From Brevibacillus gelatini (GTDB lineage Bacteria > Bacillota > Bacilli > Brevibacillales > Brevibacillaceae): a stretch of DNA of 64,000 bases. Positions 28,357 through 35,744 of the stretch are shown here, one piece after another. A program made the position numbers and the translations under genes. Where the stretch lies: positions 1 to 64,000 of the forward strand of contig NZ_RHHS01000020.1 in assembly GCF_003710935.1 (NCBI RefSeq), given 5' to 3'. Within the stretch, counting starts at the first letter, position 1. Each line of letters begins with the position of its first letter. The notes beneath the pieces are model-generated. The model was not told the DNA's origin. It made no database searches and worked only from the letters and a program-made list of their open reading frames with translations.

Positions 28357-28815
28357 ATGAAATGCAAACTCGAAACGTTCCCCCCTTATCGCATTGCGTA
28401 TATGCGGCGAGTCGGTCCATACGGTCCTGCCAATGTGGAAGTAATGGAGGAGCTAAAAAAATGGGCGAGGAAGAACCAGCTTCTGGATTCGGCTATCCTG
28501 TTTGCCATTCCACAAGACAACCCGCAGACTACCGCACCTGAGCACTGCCGCTTTGATGCTTGCATCGTACTGTCCGAAAATGCCCAGTTGAACGCTGCCG
28601 ATTCAGCTATCCGCGAAGGCGAGCTTGCCGGCGGGAATTACCTCGTTTTCGAAGTGAAGCATACAGCAGAGGACATCCAGCGGGCGTATACAGAAATTTT
28701 TCCTGCTCTCCACAGCAACGGCTACACGATGGACGATAAACCCATTCTGGAAAAATATACGGGCGATCTCACGACCAATCCTTATTGCGAAATATGTGTG
28801 CCTGTTAAAGTGTGA
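28357..28815 (+). CDS. GyrI-like small-molecule binding protein
   Basis: A 152-residue stand-alone GyrI-like (AraC effector-binding, SOUL-like fold) domain. The family pattern is clear: PPYRIAYMRRVGPYG at the start, WARKNQLLDSAILFAIPQDNP, and CRFDACIVL with a late GNYLVFEVKHTAEDIQRAY. No DNA-binding domain is attached. Such proteins bind drugs or hydrophobic cations, and in E. coli GyrI/SbmC protects gyrase; here the ligand is unknown. Upstream is an AT-rich promoter region (28227-28356). It precedes but is probably not cotranscribed with the WYL regulator (168-bp gap). Confidence 0.8.
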   Translation: MKCKLETFPPYRIAYMRRVGPYGPANVEVMEELKKWARKNQLLDSAILFAIPQDNPQTTAPEHCRFDACIVLSENAQLNAADSAIREGELAGGNYLVFEVKHTAEDIQRAYTEIFPALHSNGYTMDDKPILEKYTGDLTTNPYCEICVPVKV

Positions 28816-28983
28816 TAGACCAGTCTGGCGGCATGGCAATACTTGCGGGATAACGTTGCCGGCATGACACGACATGGCGCGGCGTGACGACCGTCCGGCA
28901 GAAAGTTCATTTCCGGCTTTTGCTCGCTTGACGCAAAAAATACAATAAGGATAAGACACGTTTTGGGGAAATGGGGGCTATCC

Positions 28984-29931
28984 ATGAACAAATCAGACCG
29001 CCTGCTGGCCATTGTGCTGGAGCTTCAGCGCAAGCGCACCTTGCGCGCGGAAGATTTGGCCGCGACATTCGAAACCAGTGTGCGGACCATTTACCGCGAT
29101 ATGCAGGCGCTGAGCGAAGCTGGGGTCCCCGTCGTCGGCTCGCCCGGGCAAGGCTACTCGCTGATGGAAGGCTTTTTTCTGCCGCCCGTTCGCTTTACGG
29201 TCGAAGAAGCCGTCGCGCTGCTGATTGGCGCAGACCTGGTCGAGCAGGCGTTTGGCAAAAATTACGGTCACAGCGCCCGCGGCGTCGAGCGCAAAGTCGA
29301 AGCGATTCTGTCGCCGGAATTTATCCGGGAAGTAGAGCGAATTCGCTCGACCTTCCGCCTGCTCGACATCGGAGAAGCCAACCAGCGCGAACAGGAAAAA
29401 CAATACGCCGAGCTGCTCCACGAAGCCATCCTGCATCGCCGCAAGGTCCGCTTTCGCTATCGCAAAACCATCCCGGAAGCGGACGGAAACCGCGAGAGCG
29501 TGCGCGACGTGGCTCCCTACGGGCTTGTGTTGGTGCGGGGCGTGTGGACTTTGCTTGCCTTTTGCGATCTGCGTCAGGACATTCGCAGGTTCCGCCTGTC
29601 CCGGATGGGCGGGCTGACCATGCTCGCAGACAGCTTTGACCTGCCGGAGCACTTTTCGTTTGACGATTACAAGCCTCCCGATGACCGCACACTCGAAGTC
29701 CGCTTGCTCATCCCGCCAGCGATAGCCGATCAGGTGCTGGAAGCAAAGTCCTTTTATATAGAAGAAATGGCCGATCATCCGGACGGCGTGCTGGTCACGC
29801 TGCGCGTCCGGCAGCTTGAGGAAATATCGTCCTGGGTACTGGGACTCGGGGCCAATGCCTTTGTTCTGGAACCGGAATCGCTGCGCCAAAAAATTCGCGA
29901 GGAAGCGGAAAAAATGCTCAAACGCTACTGA
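28984..29931 (+). CDS. WYL-domain transcriptional regulator (YafY/DeoR type)
   Basis: A 315-residue regulator. The N-terminal winged helix (DRLLAIVLELQRKRTLRAED, TSVRTIYRDMQALSEAG) is of the HTH_11/DeoR type; residues about 135-230 form the WYL domain, and a WCX-like C-terminal domain (RLLIPPAIADQV ... ISSWVLGLGANAFVLEPESL) follows. WYL domains sense nucleic acid or nucleotide ligands in several systems. I chose the ATG at 28984 behind GGGGGC rather than one seven codons upstream. It ends inside a strong terminator. Confidence 0.87.
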   Translation: MNKSDRLLAIVLELQRKRTLRAEDLAATFETSVRTIYRDMQALSEAGVPVVGSPGQGYSLMEGFFLPPVRFTVEEAVALLIGADLVEQAFGKNYGHSARGVERKVEAILSPEFIREVERIRSTFRLLDIGEANQREQEKQYAELLHEAILHRRKVRFRYRKTIPEADGNRESVRDVAPYGLVLVRGVWTLLAFCDLRQDIRRFRLSRMGGLTMLADSFDLPEHFSFDDYKPPDDRTLEVRLLIPPAIADQVLEAKSFYIEEMADHPDGVLVTLRVRQLEEISSWVLGLGANAFVLEPESLRQKIREEAEKMLKRY

Positions 29932-29956
29932 CATACTGCTGTCAGTAGCGTTTTTG
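29921..29956 (+). terminator. Terminator at the end of the WYL regulator gene
   Basis: AACGCTACTGACA (29921-29933) pairs perfectly with TGTCAGTAGCGTT (29940-29952), then TTT. The TGA stop codon of the gene is part of the stem. Confidence 0.85.
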
Positions 29957-29996
29957 TATGCTAGGGCTAAGCAAATGAAGAGGAGCTGATTTTTTC

Positions 29997-30518
29997 ATGA
30001 ATCCAGTCGAAATCGTACGCAATCTGGAAAAGGTAACTGCTCATTACTTGCAAGAGCTGGAAGCATTCAGCATGGAGCAACTGCACAAAAAGCCGAGCGA
30101 GGACGAGTGGTCGTTGGGGCAAATGTACGTGCACCTGATCCAGACGGCCTTGCACATGCAAATCCCCAACATCGAAAAATGCAAAGCGGGCGGTCCGGAA
30201 GTTAACATGCCGGGTGCCGAGATGGGGGAGATCGGGAAAGGAATTTTTGCCCAAGGCTCTCTCCCGCCGATTCGCATCAAAATTCCTGCCTCGCCCGAAT
30301 ACACACCTGCCCAGCCCGCAAGCAAGGAAGAGCTGGTCAACGGCATGCAGGCAGTGCTTGAGCGCATGCGCGAGCTGGCCCCGACGCTGGACGAAATCCC
30401 GCCCCAACACAAAGTAGAGCACCCTGGCTTCGGCCCGCTCGCTGCCAAGGAATGGTTTGCGCTAGTCGAGATGCACTATCGCCACCATCTGCACCAATTG
30501 AACAGGCTGAAAGGCTAG
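29997..30518 (+). CDS. DinB-like family protein
   Basis: A 173-residue DinB/YfiT-type four-helix-bundle protein. The metal-site histidines are in the expected places: MYVHLIQTALHM in helix 2 and MHYRHHLHQLNRL at the C-terminus. Family members in Firmicutes include bacillithiol transferases and uncharacterised metalloenzymes, so a thiol-transfer or detoxification role is possible but unproven. ATG at 29997 behind AAGAGGAG. It is followed by a terminator. Confidence 0.83.
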   Translation: MNPVEIVRNLEKVTAHYLQELEAFSMEQLHKKPSEDEWSLGQMYVHLIQTALHMQIPNIEKCKAGGPEVNMPGAEMGEIGKGIFAQGSLPPIRIKIPASPEYTPAQPASKEELVNGMQAVLERMRELAPTLDEIPPQHKVEHPGFGPLAAKEWFALVEMHYRHHLHQLNRLKG

Positions 30519-30590
30519 CTTTTTTACCCGAACATGCCAGCGAGCTTCGGGTAAGTCGGCGGAAAGGAAAGCTGAGCGCCATAAGGAAGC

Positions 30591-30640
30591 AAATTCGCCT
30601 ATCGTTAAGTTGTCACAAACGAACGATAGGCGAATTTTTT
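30591..30640. terminator. Terminator after the DinB-like gene
   Basis: AAATTCGCCTATCGTT (30591-30606) pairs perfectly with AACGATAGGCGAATTT (30622-30637), followed by TTT. Confidence 0.85.
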
Positions 30641-30692
30641 ACTGTTGACCAGCGCTTTTTTTGCGTTTTTCATTTTAAGAAAATACTGCTCC

Positions 30693-31025
30693 TTACGTTT
30701 TGAGACTGTTCTTTTTCCCCAATTGCCCAACTAAATCTTTCATAAGCGTTACAAACCACACGAGTATTTCCATAAGCGCAAGGAGAACAAACAGAGCCCA
30801 TATCTCCCCTTGACCAAGACTATGCCACAGATTATCTATTTCCGTCCCGGAAGCGCGCAGCAAGGACTGTAAAAAGAAGATGATCGGTCCAAATACAGCG
30901 GATACGATGGTCAGTGTTGCGAGAAGCTTGCGCTGTTTCCGAATGAGATACACAATACTACTGACTAGTGCTATCAAAATAAATCCATAATAGAAGCCCC
31001 AGACCCAAGAAGGCAACGTCTCCAT
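30693..31025 (-). CDS. Small multi-pass membrane protein of unknown function
   Basis: A 110-residue protein with three hydrophobic segments: SWVWGFYYGFILIALVSSIV (about 5-24), a second in the LLATLTIVSAVFGPIIFFL region, and a third near WALFVLLALMEILVWFVTL. ATG at 31025 has AAAGGGGG upstream; the frame is open 19 codons further without a site. Single gene on the minus strand. I do not recognise the family. Confidence 0.65.
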   Translation of the reverse strand: METLPSWVWGFYYGFILIALVSSIVYLIRKQRKLLATLTIVSAVFGPIIFFLQSLLRASGTEIDNLWHSLGQGEIWALFVLLALMEILVWFVTLMKDLVGQLGKKNSLKT

Positions 31026-31211
31026 GATTTTCCCCCTTTGCCAATGAATCAATTGAAGCTTTGTCATAACCATATGGAGCAAAAACTTGTGTTTGTGTGG
31101 TTACTTTCATTCTACAGGAAAAGATGGTTTTTTACTATTTTTACCATTCAACAAAAACGCGGCGTCCCACTGTCCGTTTTCACTGACTTTCTAGACAGCG
31201 CCTTTTAAAGC

Positions 31212-31233
31212 AAGCTTACAACTTCGTAAGGTA
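31212..31233. promoter_or_regulatory. Dyad motif shared with 55741-55762
   Basis: AAGCTTAC-N6-GTAAGGTA; its core CTTAC/GTAAG is palindromic. It lies about 85 bp upstream of the lipoprotein gene at 31317. The copy at 55741-55762 is identical at 19 of 22 positions. Regulator unknown. Confidence 0.35.
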
Positions 31234-31316
31234 ATGGAAAGGAAATTCGATTTCTCCACGCCCCGTCTCCTGTTAGGATAAGAAAGGATTACGCAACAGG
31301 CACGGAGGCTTGATTG

Positions 31317-31910
31317 ATGAAAAAACTGGCAACCCTTTTACTCGCAACGACGCTCCTGGCGTTGATTATCATAGGCTGTTCCAAGCCCGGCACACCCGAG
31401 CAGGTGCAGGGACTGGGAAAAGAAGAAGCGGCGCAAATCGCTGCAGCCGCTGTCCGTCAATACTACCATGTTTCCGTAGATACCGCCGACCGGGAGATTA
31501 CGCTGGAAGACCCTGCCAAACTGATTGATGCCGCCACTGGCGAGCCGATCTACAAAGGAGTGCCCGTTCACGCCCTGCTTCGCGGCGAGCCGAAAAGCGG
31601 CGATATTTATGCCTACCACGCGATTATCGAGCCAAAGAAGAAGCAGCTTCTCTCGCTCTCCATTGACGTGATCGGCAAGGACGGCGAGAAAGCGACGAAA
31701 ACAATCGCCGAAGCGGAACTGGAAAAAACGGCAGCCGACTTCGTGCGTTCGCAAAACTTGCTGGCAACGGCAAACTTTCAGCTCGTTCGAACATCGGAGC
31801 CGACAACCAATGAACTCAAGCGCTACTTTTACTATTCAGACGGCTACAACGCGGTCGCGATTGGAGTAAATACGGCATTGAAGCAGGTCGTCACTTTCAC
31901 CTATGACTGA
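31317..31910 (+). CDS. Putative lipoprotein of unknown function
   Basis: A 197-residue secreted lipoprotein: a Lys-rich N-terminus, hydrophobic helix and lipobox LIIIGCSKPG put a lipidated Cys at about residue 20. The mature part has a helix (LGKEEAAQIAAAAVRQYYH) and strands (RYFYYSDGYNAVAIGVNTAL, VVTFTYD), resembling YcdB/PepSY-like extracellular domains, but I cannot name a family. ATG at 31317 is eight bases after GGAGG. The stop codon lies in the first unit of a 9-bp tandem repeat. It converges on the Tad operon and shares its terminator. Confidence 0.7.
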   Translation: MKKLATLLLATTLLALIIIGCSKPGTPEQVQGLGKEEAAQIAAAAVRQYYHVSVDTADREITLEDPAKLIDAATGEPIYKGVPVHALLRGEPKSGDIYAYHAIIEPKKKQLLSLSIDVIGKDGEKATKTIAEAELEKTAADFVRSQNLLATANFQLVRTSEPTTNELKRYFYYSDGYNAVAIGVNTALKQVVTFTYD

Positions 31911-31928
31911 TATGACTGATATGACTGA
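31902..31928 (+). repeat. Three exact tandem copies of TATGACTGA at a stop codon
   Basis: TATGACTGA occurs at 31902-31910, 31911-31919 and 31920-31928. The first copy encodes the final Tyr-Asp and the stop of the lipoprotein gene, so each later copy repeats a stop in the same frame. Confidence 0.9.
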
Positions 31929-31962
31929 TCGGATCGACCACGCCCAGGCTATTTTTTGGCAA

Positions 31963-32005
31963 AAAAGTCCCGTTGCCAGACACACTCTTGCGCAACGGGA
32001 CTTTT
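31963..32005. terminator. Bidirectional terminator between the lipoprotein gene and the Tad operon
   Basis: AAAAGTCCCGTTGC (31963-31976) pairs perfectly with GCAACGGGACTTTT (31992-32005); it ends just outside the last Tad operon gene. Confidence 0.85.
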
Positions 32006-32008
32006 CCA

Positions 32009-33322
32009 CTAGCCACCACTGTATTTTTCCTCGATTTCTTCTTTCATTTCCTGATACGTCTTGTTGGTCAGGTTCACCAAATAATCGGTAAGCTCCTCTT
32101 TCGATTGTGCGGCCAACGTTTCCCTGGCCTGTCTTTGCTTCGTAAAATATTCCCTGGCCTGATTGCCGATCTTGCCGTTTGCCGCCAAATACTCGATGGC
32201 CGTCCCAAGGTTCAGGCTCTCCCGCCAGCTTTTGTCGTACCAGTCCCGGTTGTAGGCGTCGATCCACTTGCGCCGATCAATCAGCACCGCGCCTGCTTCC
32301 GTCAGGGCGTCCCGTTTCCACTGCTCCCACTTCTGGGCGATTTCTTTTGCCCGCTCCAGCTCTCTTTTGAATTGCTCACGGTTCGTTACGTTGGCATACA
32401 AGCCTTCCGATGCCTGGGCAATCGCCTTCAGCTGCTTTTGCCCTTCGGCGTTCACGTCAAAGCCGATCACGTTTAAAAGCGGCATGATTTTCGACTGGGA
32501 CAGCTCTTTGGCTACGGCCACCGGATCGCCGCCACACGTCTCGATGCCGTCGCTGACCAGGTAGATGACGTTCGTGTTTTTATCTGCGGAAAACTCCGCC
32601 AAATCTTGCTGGGCAAGCTTGAGAGAATGGGCAATTGCCGTCCAGCCGGTCGGCGCAAACTGCGCAAGCGCCTCGTCCAGCCGCTTCGGCTCGTACGATT
32701 GCAGCGGATAGACCAGATCGCTGCGGGAGCACGAGAGCTGTCTGTCCCCATCGCCACTGCTCCCTTTGTGTCCATAGACGCGCAGCGAAATTTTAGCTTC
32801 CTCCGGGAGTGATTCGGCAAATTCCTTGATCGCTTCCTTGGCCAGCTGCATTTTGGTTTTGTCGCCAATTTTGCCAGCCATGCTGCCGCTCGCGTCCAAA
32901 ATAATTTCGACGTTAAAATTTTCCCGAAACTGAAACCGCGCATCCTCGATGTCCGGGCTTCCGAACGAAGCCATTTTCCAGCGATCCACAACCATCTGCG
33001 GGCTGAGGTAATCCTCGGAAAACAAATCGAGCAGCTGCTTCCAGTACAGTTGCAAATACGCCTCGTCCATCCCGTCCACCACGGTAGGCATTTTGTCGAG
33101 AATAGCCGAGATGGCAGCCCGATGCGGGTGTTGGGCGAGGTAAAAATGCGTCCCCGCCAACTGCCCGGGCTGCTCCGCGATCAACTCCTGCGTGCTTTGC
33201 GGCCATTTCACCTCGCCGATTCGCGGCCCTGCTCCAGATGCGCCAAGGGTGCAGCCGCACAGCAGCAGGACGATCATCAAGCTGTTTACCAGGCCAAGCC
33301 TGCGCCTGTACTTACCATGCAT
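32009..33322 (-). CDS. Von Willebrand A domain lipoprotein, distal Tad operon copy
   Basis: A 437-residue extracellular lipoprotein (lipobox LLLCGCTLG, Cys near residue 25). The VWA domain (about 145-330) has an intact metal-ion adhesion site: DASGSMAG, a Thr in PTGWTAIAHSL and DGIETCGGDP. The tail (about 330-437) is helical. It is a close paralogue of the VWA lipoprotein at 36830-38236 (shared MASFGSPDI, LRVYG, KNTN, LNVIGFDV) and resembles B. subtilis YwmC/YwmD. ATG at 33322 follows AGGAGG. It is the last gene of the Tad operon, so a surface adhesive or pilus-assembly role is inferred. Confidence 0.85.
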   Translation of the reverse strand: MHGKYRRRLGLVNSLMIVLLLCGCTLGASGAGPRIGEVKWPQSTQELIAEQPGQLAGTHFYLAQHPHRAAISAILDKMPTVVDGMDEAYLQLYWKQLLDLFSEDYLSPQMVVDRWKMASFGSPDIEDARFQFRENFNVEIILDASGSMAGKIGDKTKMQLAKEAIKEFAESLPEEAKISLRVYGHKGSSGDGDRQLSCSRSDLVYPLQSYEPKRLDEALAQFAPTGWTAIAHSLKLAQQDLAEFSADKNTNVIYLVSDGIETCGGDPVAVAKELSQSKIMPLLNVIGFDVNAEGQKQLKAIAQASEGLYANVTNREQFKRELERAKEIAQKWEQWKRDALTEAGAVLIDRRKWIDAYNRDWYDKSWRESLNLGTAIEYLAANGKIGNQAREYFTKQRQARETLAAQSKEELTDYLVNLTNKTYQEMKEEIEEKYSGG

Positions 33323-33377
33323 ACGGTCAGCACCTCCTTGTCGTGTGTATGTTTGACGAGATGAACCGATTTTGCTT

Positions 33378-34049
33378 TTACAGCATGCCAGAGCCAAGAA
33401 AAAGGCCCCCTGCGGCATGAAGAAAGCCAATCTGTCTGCTCCGCCCCGTCTGGTACACTTCTTCCTCGTGCTTTGGATCGGGCATGAAGGAAAAGTCAAA
33501 CGTAGTGGAGCGAAAGCGGACAGACGTCTGCACCTGGATGCGCTCATCCGAAGTGACGACAATTTGCGAGCCGCGCACGGTGGCGTGATTGGCCTCCAAT
33601 ATCGTGACGACGACATCCCGAAGCTGCGGAGCCGCTTGTGCCAGACCTGCCTGCACATAGAGCAGCAGTTCCACGTTTGCCGGCAGCCAGCTTCCCAGCA
33701 CCTGGTCAATCGCTTCATACCGCACCTCGCTCCTTGACCAGTCCGGATGGCTCGCACGGATGGAAGCCTCCGCCTCATCCACAAACGGCTTGATGAACGT
33801 TTCGTCCTTCAAGCGCATGGGAGATTGATCGTAGCGATCCAGCGCCTTTTCCATCTCGTCGTAAATCGGCTTGACCGCCGCCAACGCCGCTTGCTGCGCA
33901 CTGTTTGCCGCCTGCTCCTTGACGACGAAGACAGTCGAGAGGTTAAACAGCGCCATGAACAGGACGAGCATGATGAGCATGAAGATGGTCAGCGTAAAAA
34001 TCGTGACATTCCCTCGTTCATTTCGCAAAAACGCAAGCCTGTCTCTCAT
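33378..34049 (-). CDS. TadG/TadF-like pseudopilin
   Basis: A 223-residue protein with one N-terminal membrane helix preceded by a pilin-like cleavage region: RNERGNVTIFTLTIFMLIML. Position +5 after the glycine is Phe rather than the Glu of TadE-type pilins. The rest is a polar extracellular domain. The start codon directly abuts the TadE stop (TAGATG), so they are coupled. Length is much shorter than proteobacterial TadG, and there is no VWA domain; two separate VWA lipoproteins are encoded in the same operon. Confidence 0.75.
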   Translation of the reverse strand: MRDRLAFLRNERGNVTIFTLTIFMLIMLVLFMALFNLSTVFVVKEQAANSAQQAALAAVKPIYDEMEKALDRYDQSPMRLKDETFIKPFVDEAEASIRASHPDWSRSEVRYEAIDQVLGSWLPANVELLLYVQAGLAQAAPQLRDVVVTILEANHATVRGSQIVVTSDERIQVQTSVRFRSTTFDFSFMPDPKHEEEVYQTGRSRQIGFLHAAGGLFLGSGML

Positions 34050-34541
34050 CTAGTGAACCACCCTGCTCGTAATCTCACGCTGAAACGAAATCGTCTTGTC
34101 AGCTTCATCCATGTTCCGCGTCAAAATATCCGGCAAAAAGGCGATTTCCAGGTTCGCGCCGATCATGACCTTGAAATAGCCGTCACCTTGCGACTCGATG
34201 TACGACTCCCCGCTGTTGAAGCCGATGCCGCCGCCCGCTCCGGCGAGCACTTTTTCCGCCGCAGCGAGCGCACTGGACTCGCTCCCCGTAATGGCGTATA
34301 CTTTTGCCGCCTCATTGGCAGCCGATTGGGCAGCAATCACCCCGTATACCCCAATCAAAAACTGCCAGCAGACGAGCATGATGAGAAAAAGCAGCGGCAA
34401 AATCCCGAGAAACTCAATCGTGACCGAACCTTTTTCGTCAGACAGCGCACGCGCCAGCTTCCCTGCGTCCCTCGCTTCGGCGCGCCCCTGTCTAGGGCAC
34501 AGCATCACCCACTGCCTGGGCGTACGGTTAAACAGACGCAT
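34050..34541 (-). CDS. tadE: TadE-like pseudopilin
   Basis: A 163-residue type IVb pseudopilin. The N-terminal leader is unusually long (about 38 residues), then EKGSVTIEFLGILPLLFLIM: Gly at -1, Glu at +5 and a hydrophobic helix, the hallmark of TadE processed by the prepilin peptidase. The extracellular part is small. It overlaps the preceding 66-residue membrane-protein gene by 14 bases. An alternative ATG 12 codons in would give a shorter leader. Confidence 0.82.
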   Translation of the reverse strand: MRLFNRTPRQWVMLCPRQGRAEARDAGKLARALSDEKGSVTIEFLGILPLLFLIMLVCWQFLIGVYGVIAAQSAANEAAKVYAITGSESSALAAAEKVLAGAGGGIGFNSGESYIESQGDGYFKVMIGANLEIAFLPDILTRNMDEADKTISFQREITSRVVH

Positions 34542-34728
34542 GTTTCTTCCGGAGAAACGCCAGATGATTTTTTTTCATGAACGGCAGCCCGATCGCCAAA
34601 ATGACCAGCTGGATCGGAAAATCTCCCCGGTAAATGGCGCCGATGATCGTCGCAGGCACAATCAGGGCGTAAAAGTAAAGCAGCATGAAATTCCAAAAGC
34701 GCTGCCAGTTTCTCTCCTGCTTGGACAT
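34528..34728 (-). CDS. 66-residue membrane protein A of the Tad operon
   Basis: A 66-residue protein with two short hydrophobic helices (about 12-29 and 36-50) and a basic C-terminus (MKKNHLAFLRKKH). NWQRFWNFMLLYFYALIVP lines up with the second 66-residue protein of this operon (RQRLWN, LYGVLLP), suggesting paralogues. It overlaps tadE by 14 bases, which ties it to the pilus genes. Function unknown. Confidence 0.65.
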   Translation of the reverse strand: MSKQERNWQRFWNFMLLYFYALIVPATIIGAIYRGDFPIQLVILAIGLPFMKKNHLAFLRKKHASV

Positions 34729-34768
34729 GTCATTTCCCCCTCCATGCTTTTTCGCCTGGCGTCAAGCT

Positions 34769-34969
34769 TTACCGCTTTACATCTTTGCGGCGAGCGTACT
34801 CCATGCCAGCCTGTTCGATATAGGGCAGCGCAAACCAGAAAAGCAGCAACGGATAAGGAATCGTCTCCCCCACGATCATGAGCAGGCAGCAGAGCGGCAG
34901 GAGCACGCCGTACAAAACAATCGCGATCCTGTTCCAGAGCCGCTGCCTTTTCACTGCTTTTGTCGTCAA
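34769..34969 (-). CDS. 66-residue membrane protein B of the Tad operon
   Basis: A 66-residue protein with two hydrophobic helices (IAIVLYGVLLPLCCLLMIV and the region YPLLLFWFALPYI) and charged ends (KAVKRQR; EYARRKDVKR). It is the same length and has the same plan as protein A just downstream, with similar RQRLWN and LP motifs. Its start overlaps the upstream membrane-protein stop by 4 bases (ATGA coupling). Function unknown. Confidence 0.65.
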   Translation of the reverse strand: MTTKAVKRQRLWNRIAIVLYGVLLPLCCLLMIVGETIPYPLLLFWFALPYIEQAGMEYARRKDVKR

Positions 34970-35685
34970 GCCGTGTCCCTCCTCCCGGTATCCACGCTCT
35001 CTGCGTTCGCTGACTCACTCAGCCATTTGTGCGTGTACATCGTCAGCATCACCGCCATGAACGGAAAGAAAATGACATTCAAGAGCAGCTGCGTAAAAAA
35101 AACCGCGCCAAAGCTGGTCGTAATGTACGTAACCGTAAACAGCCCGATCACGCTGATGGCCCACTCGATGGCGCTAATCAACAGGATGACGCCAAGGATG
35201 GAGAAAAAGTGCTTTTTCCCCAGCGCAAACGCCTTTTTCCAGCACTGCTGCACCGGCTGCTTTTTGATGACAGTCAAGTACGGGGTCAAGTAAAACAGCA
35301 CGAGGATGACCACCCCTGGCACCACAAACAGCAGCATGCCAAACGACACGGCAAGCACGTAGATAATTCCGAAGACAAACACAGCAAAGCTGTGGTCCAA
35401 AAACGTGCGCAGCGCCTGGCGAACCGGCCGCTCCTCCCCCTCAAGCTCGCTTTGCACATACTGGGCAAACGGAAGCTGAACGACGGTCAAAAACACGAGC
35501 AGCAAAAACAGGTTGAAAAAGGCTGACACCACCTGCCCGCCTGTCAGGACAGCGATAAAGTGGATGTAGTTGACGGTAAAATTGTGAATGAGCAAAAAAG
35601 GCAGAACGACGACTGCTGACAAGAGCAGCATGGACTCAATGTTGCGCGTGTAAAACAGGAAGCTTTCTTTGATCGGATGCTTCAC
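34966..35685 (-). CDS. Multi-pass membrane protein of the Tad operon
   Basis: A 239-residue integral membrane protein with about six helices, in a glycine/proline plan (MLLFVVPGVVILVLFYLTPY) reminiscent of the YciC/DUF975-like groups. Helix 1 starts near residue 18, after SFLFYTRNIESM. It is coupled to the 66-residue protein B by a 4-base overlap. The position among tadE-type genes suggests a membrane partner of pilus assembly, but I recognise no defined function. Confidence 0.65.
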   Translation of the reverse strand: MKHPIKESFLFYTRNIESMLLLSAVVVLPFLLIHNFTVNYIHFIAVLTGGQVVSAFFNLFLLLVFLTVVQLPFAQYVQSELEGEERPVRQALRTFLDHSFAVFVFGIIYVLAVSFGMLLFVVPGVVILVLFYLTPYLTVIKKQPVQQCWKKAFALGKKHFFSILGVILLISAIEWAISVIGLFTVTYITTSFGAVFFTQLLLNVIFFPFMAVMLTMYTHKWLSESANAESVDTGRRDTA

Positions 35686-35744
35686 TCTGACTCATTCCCA
35701 TCTAACGTTTTGGCGACCAGTCACCACCAGCATCAGGCGCTGCG

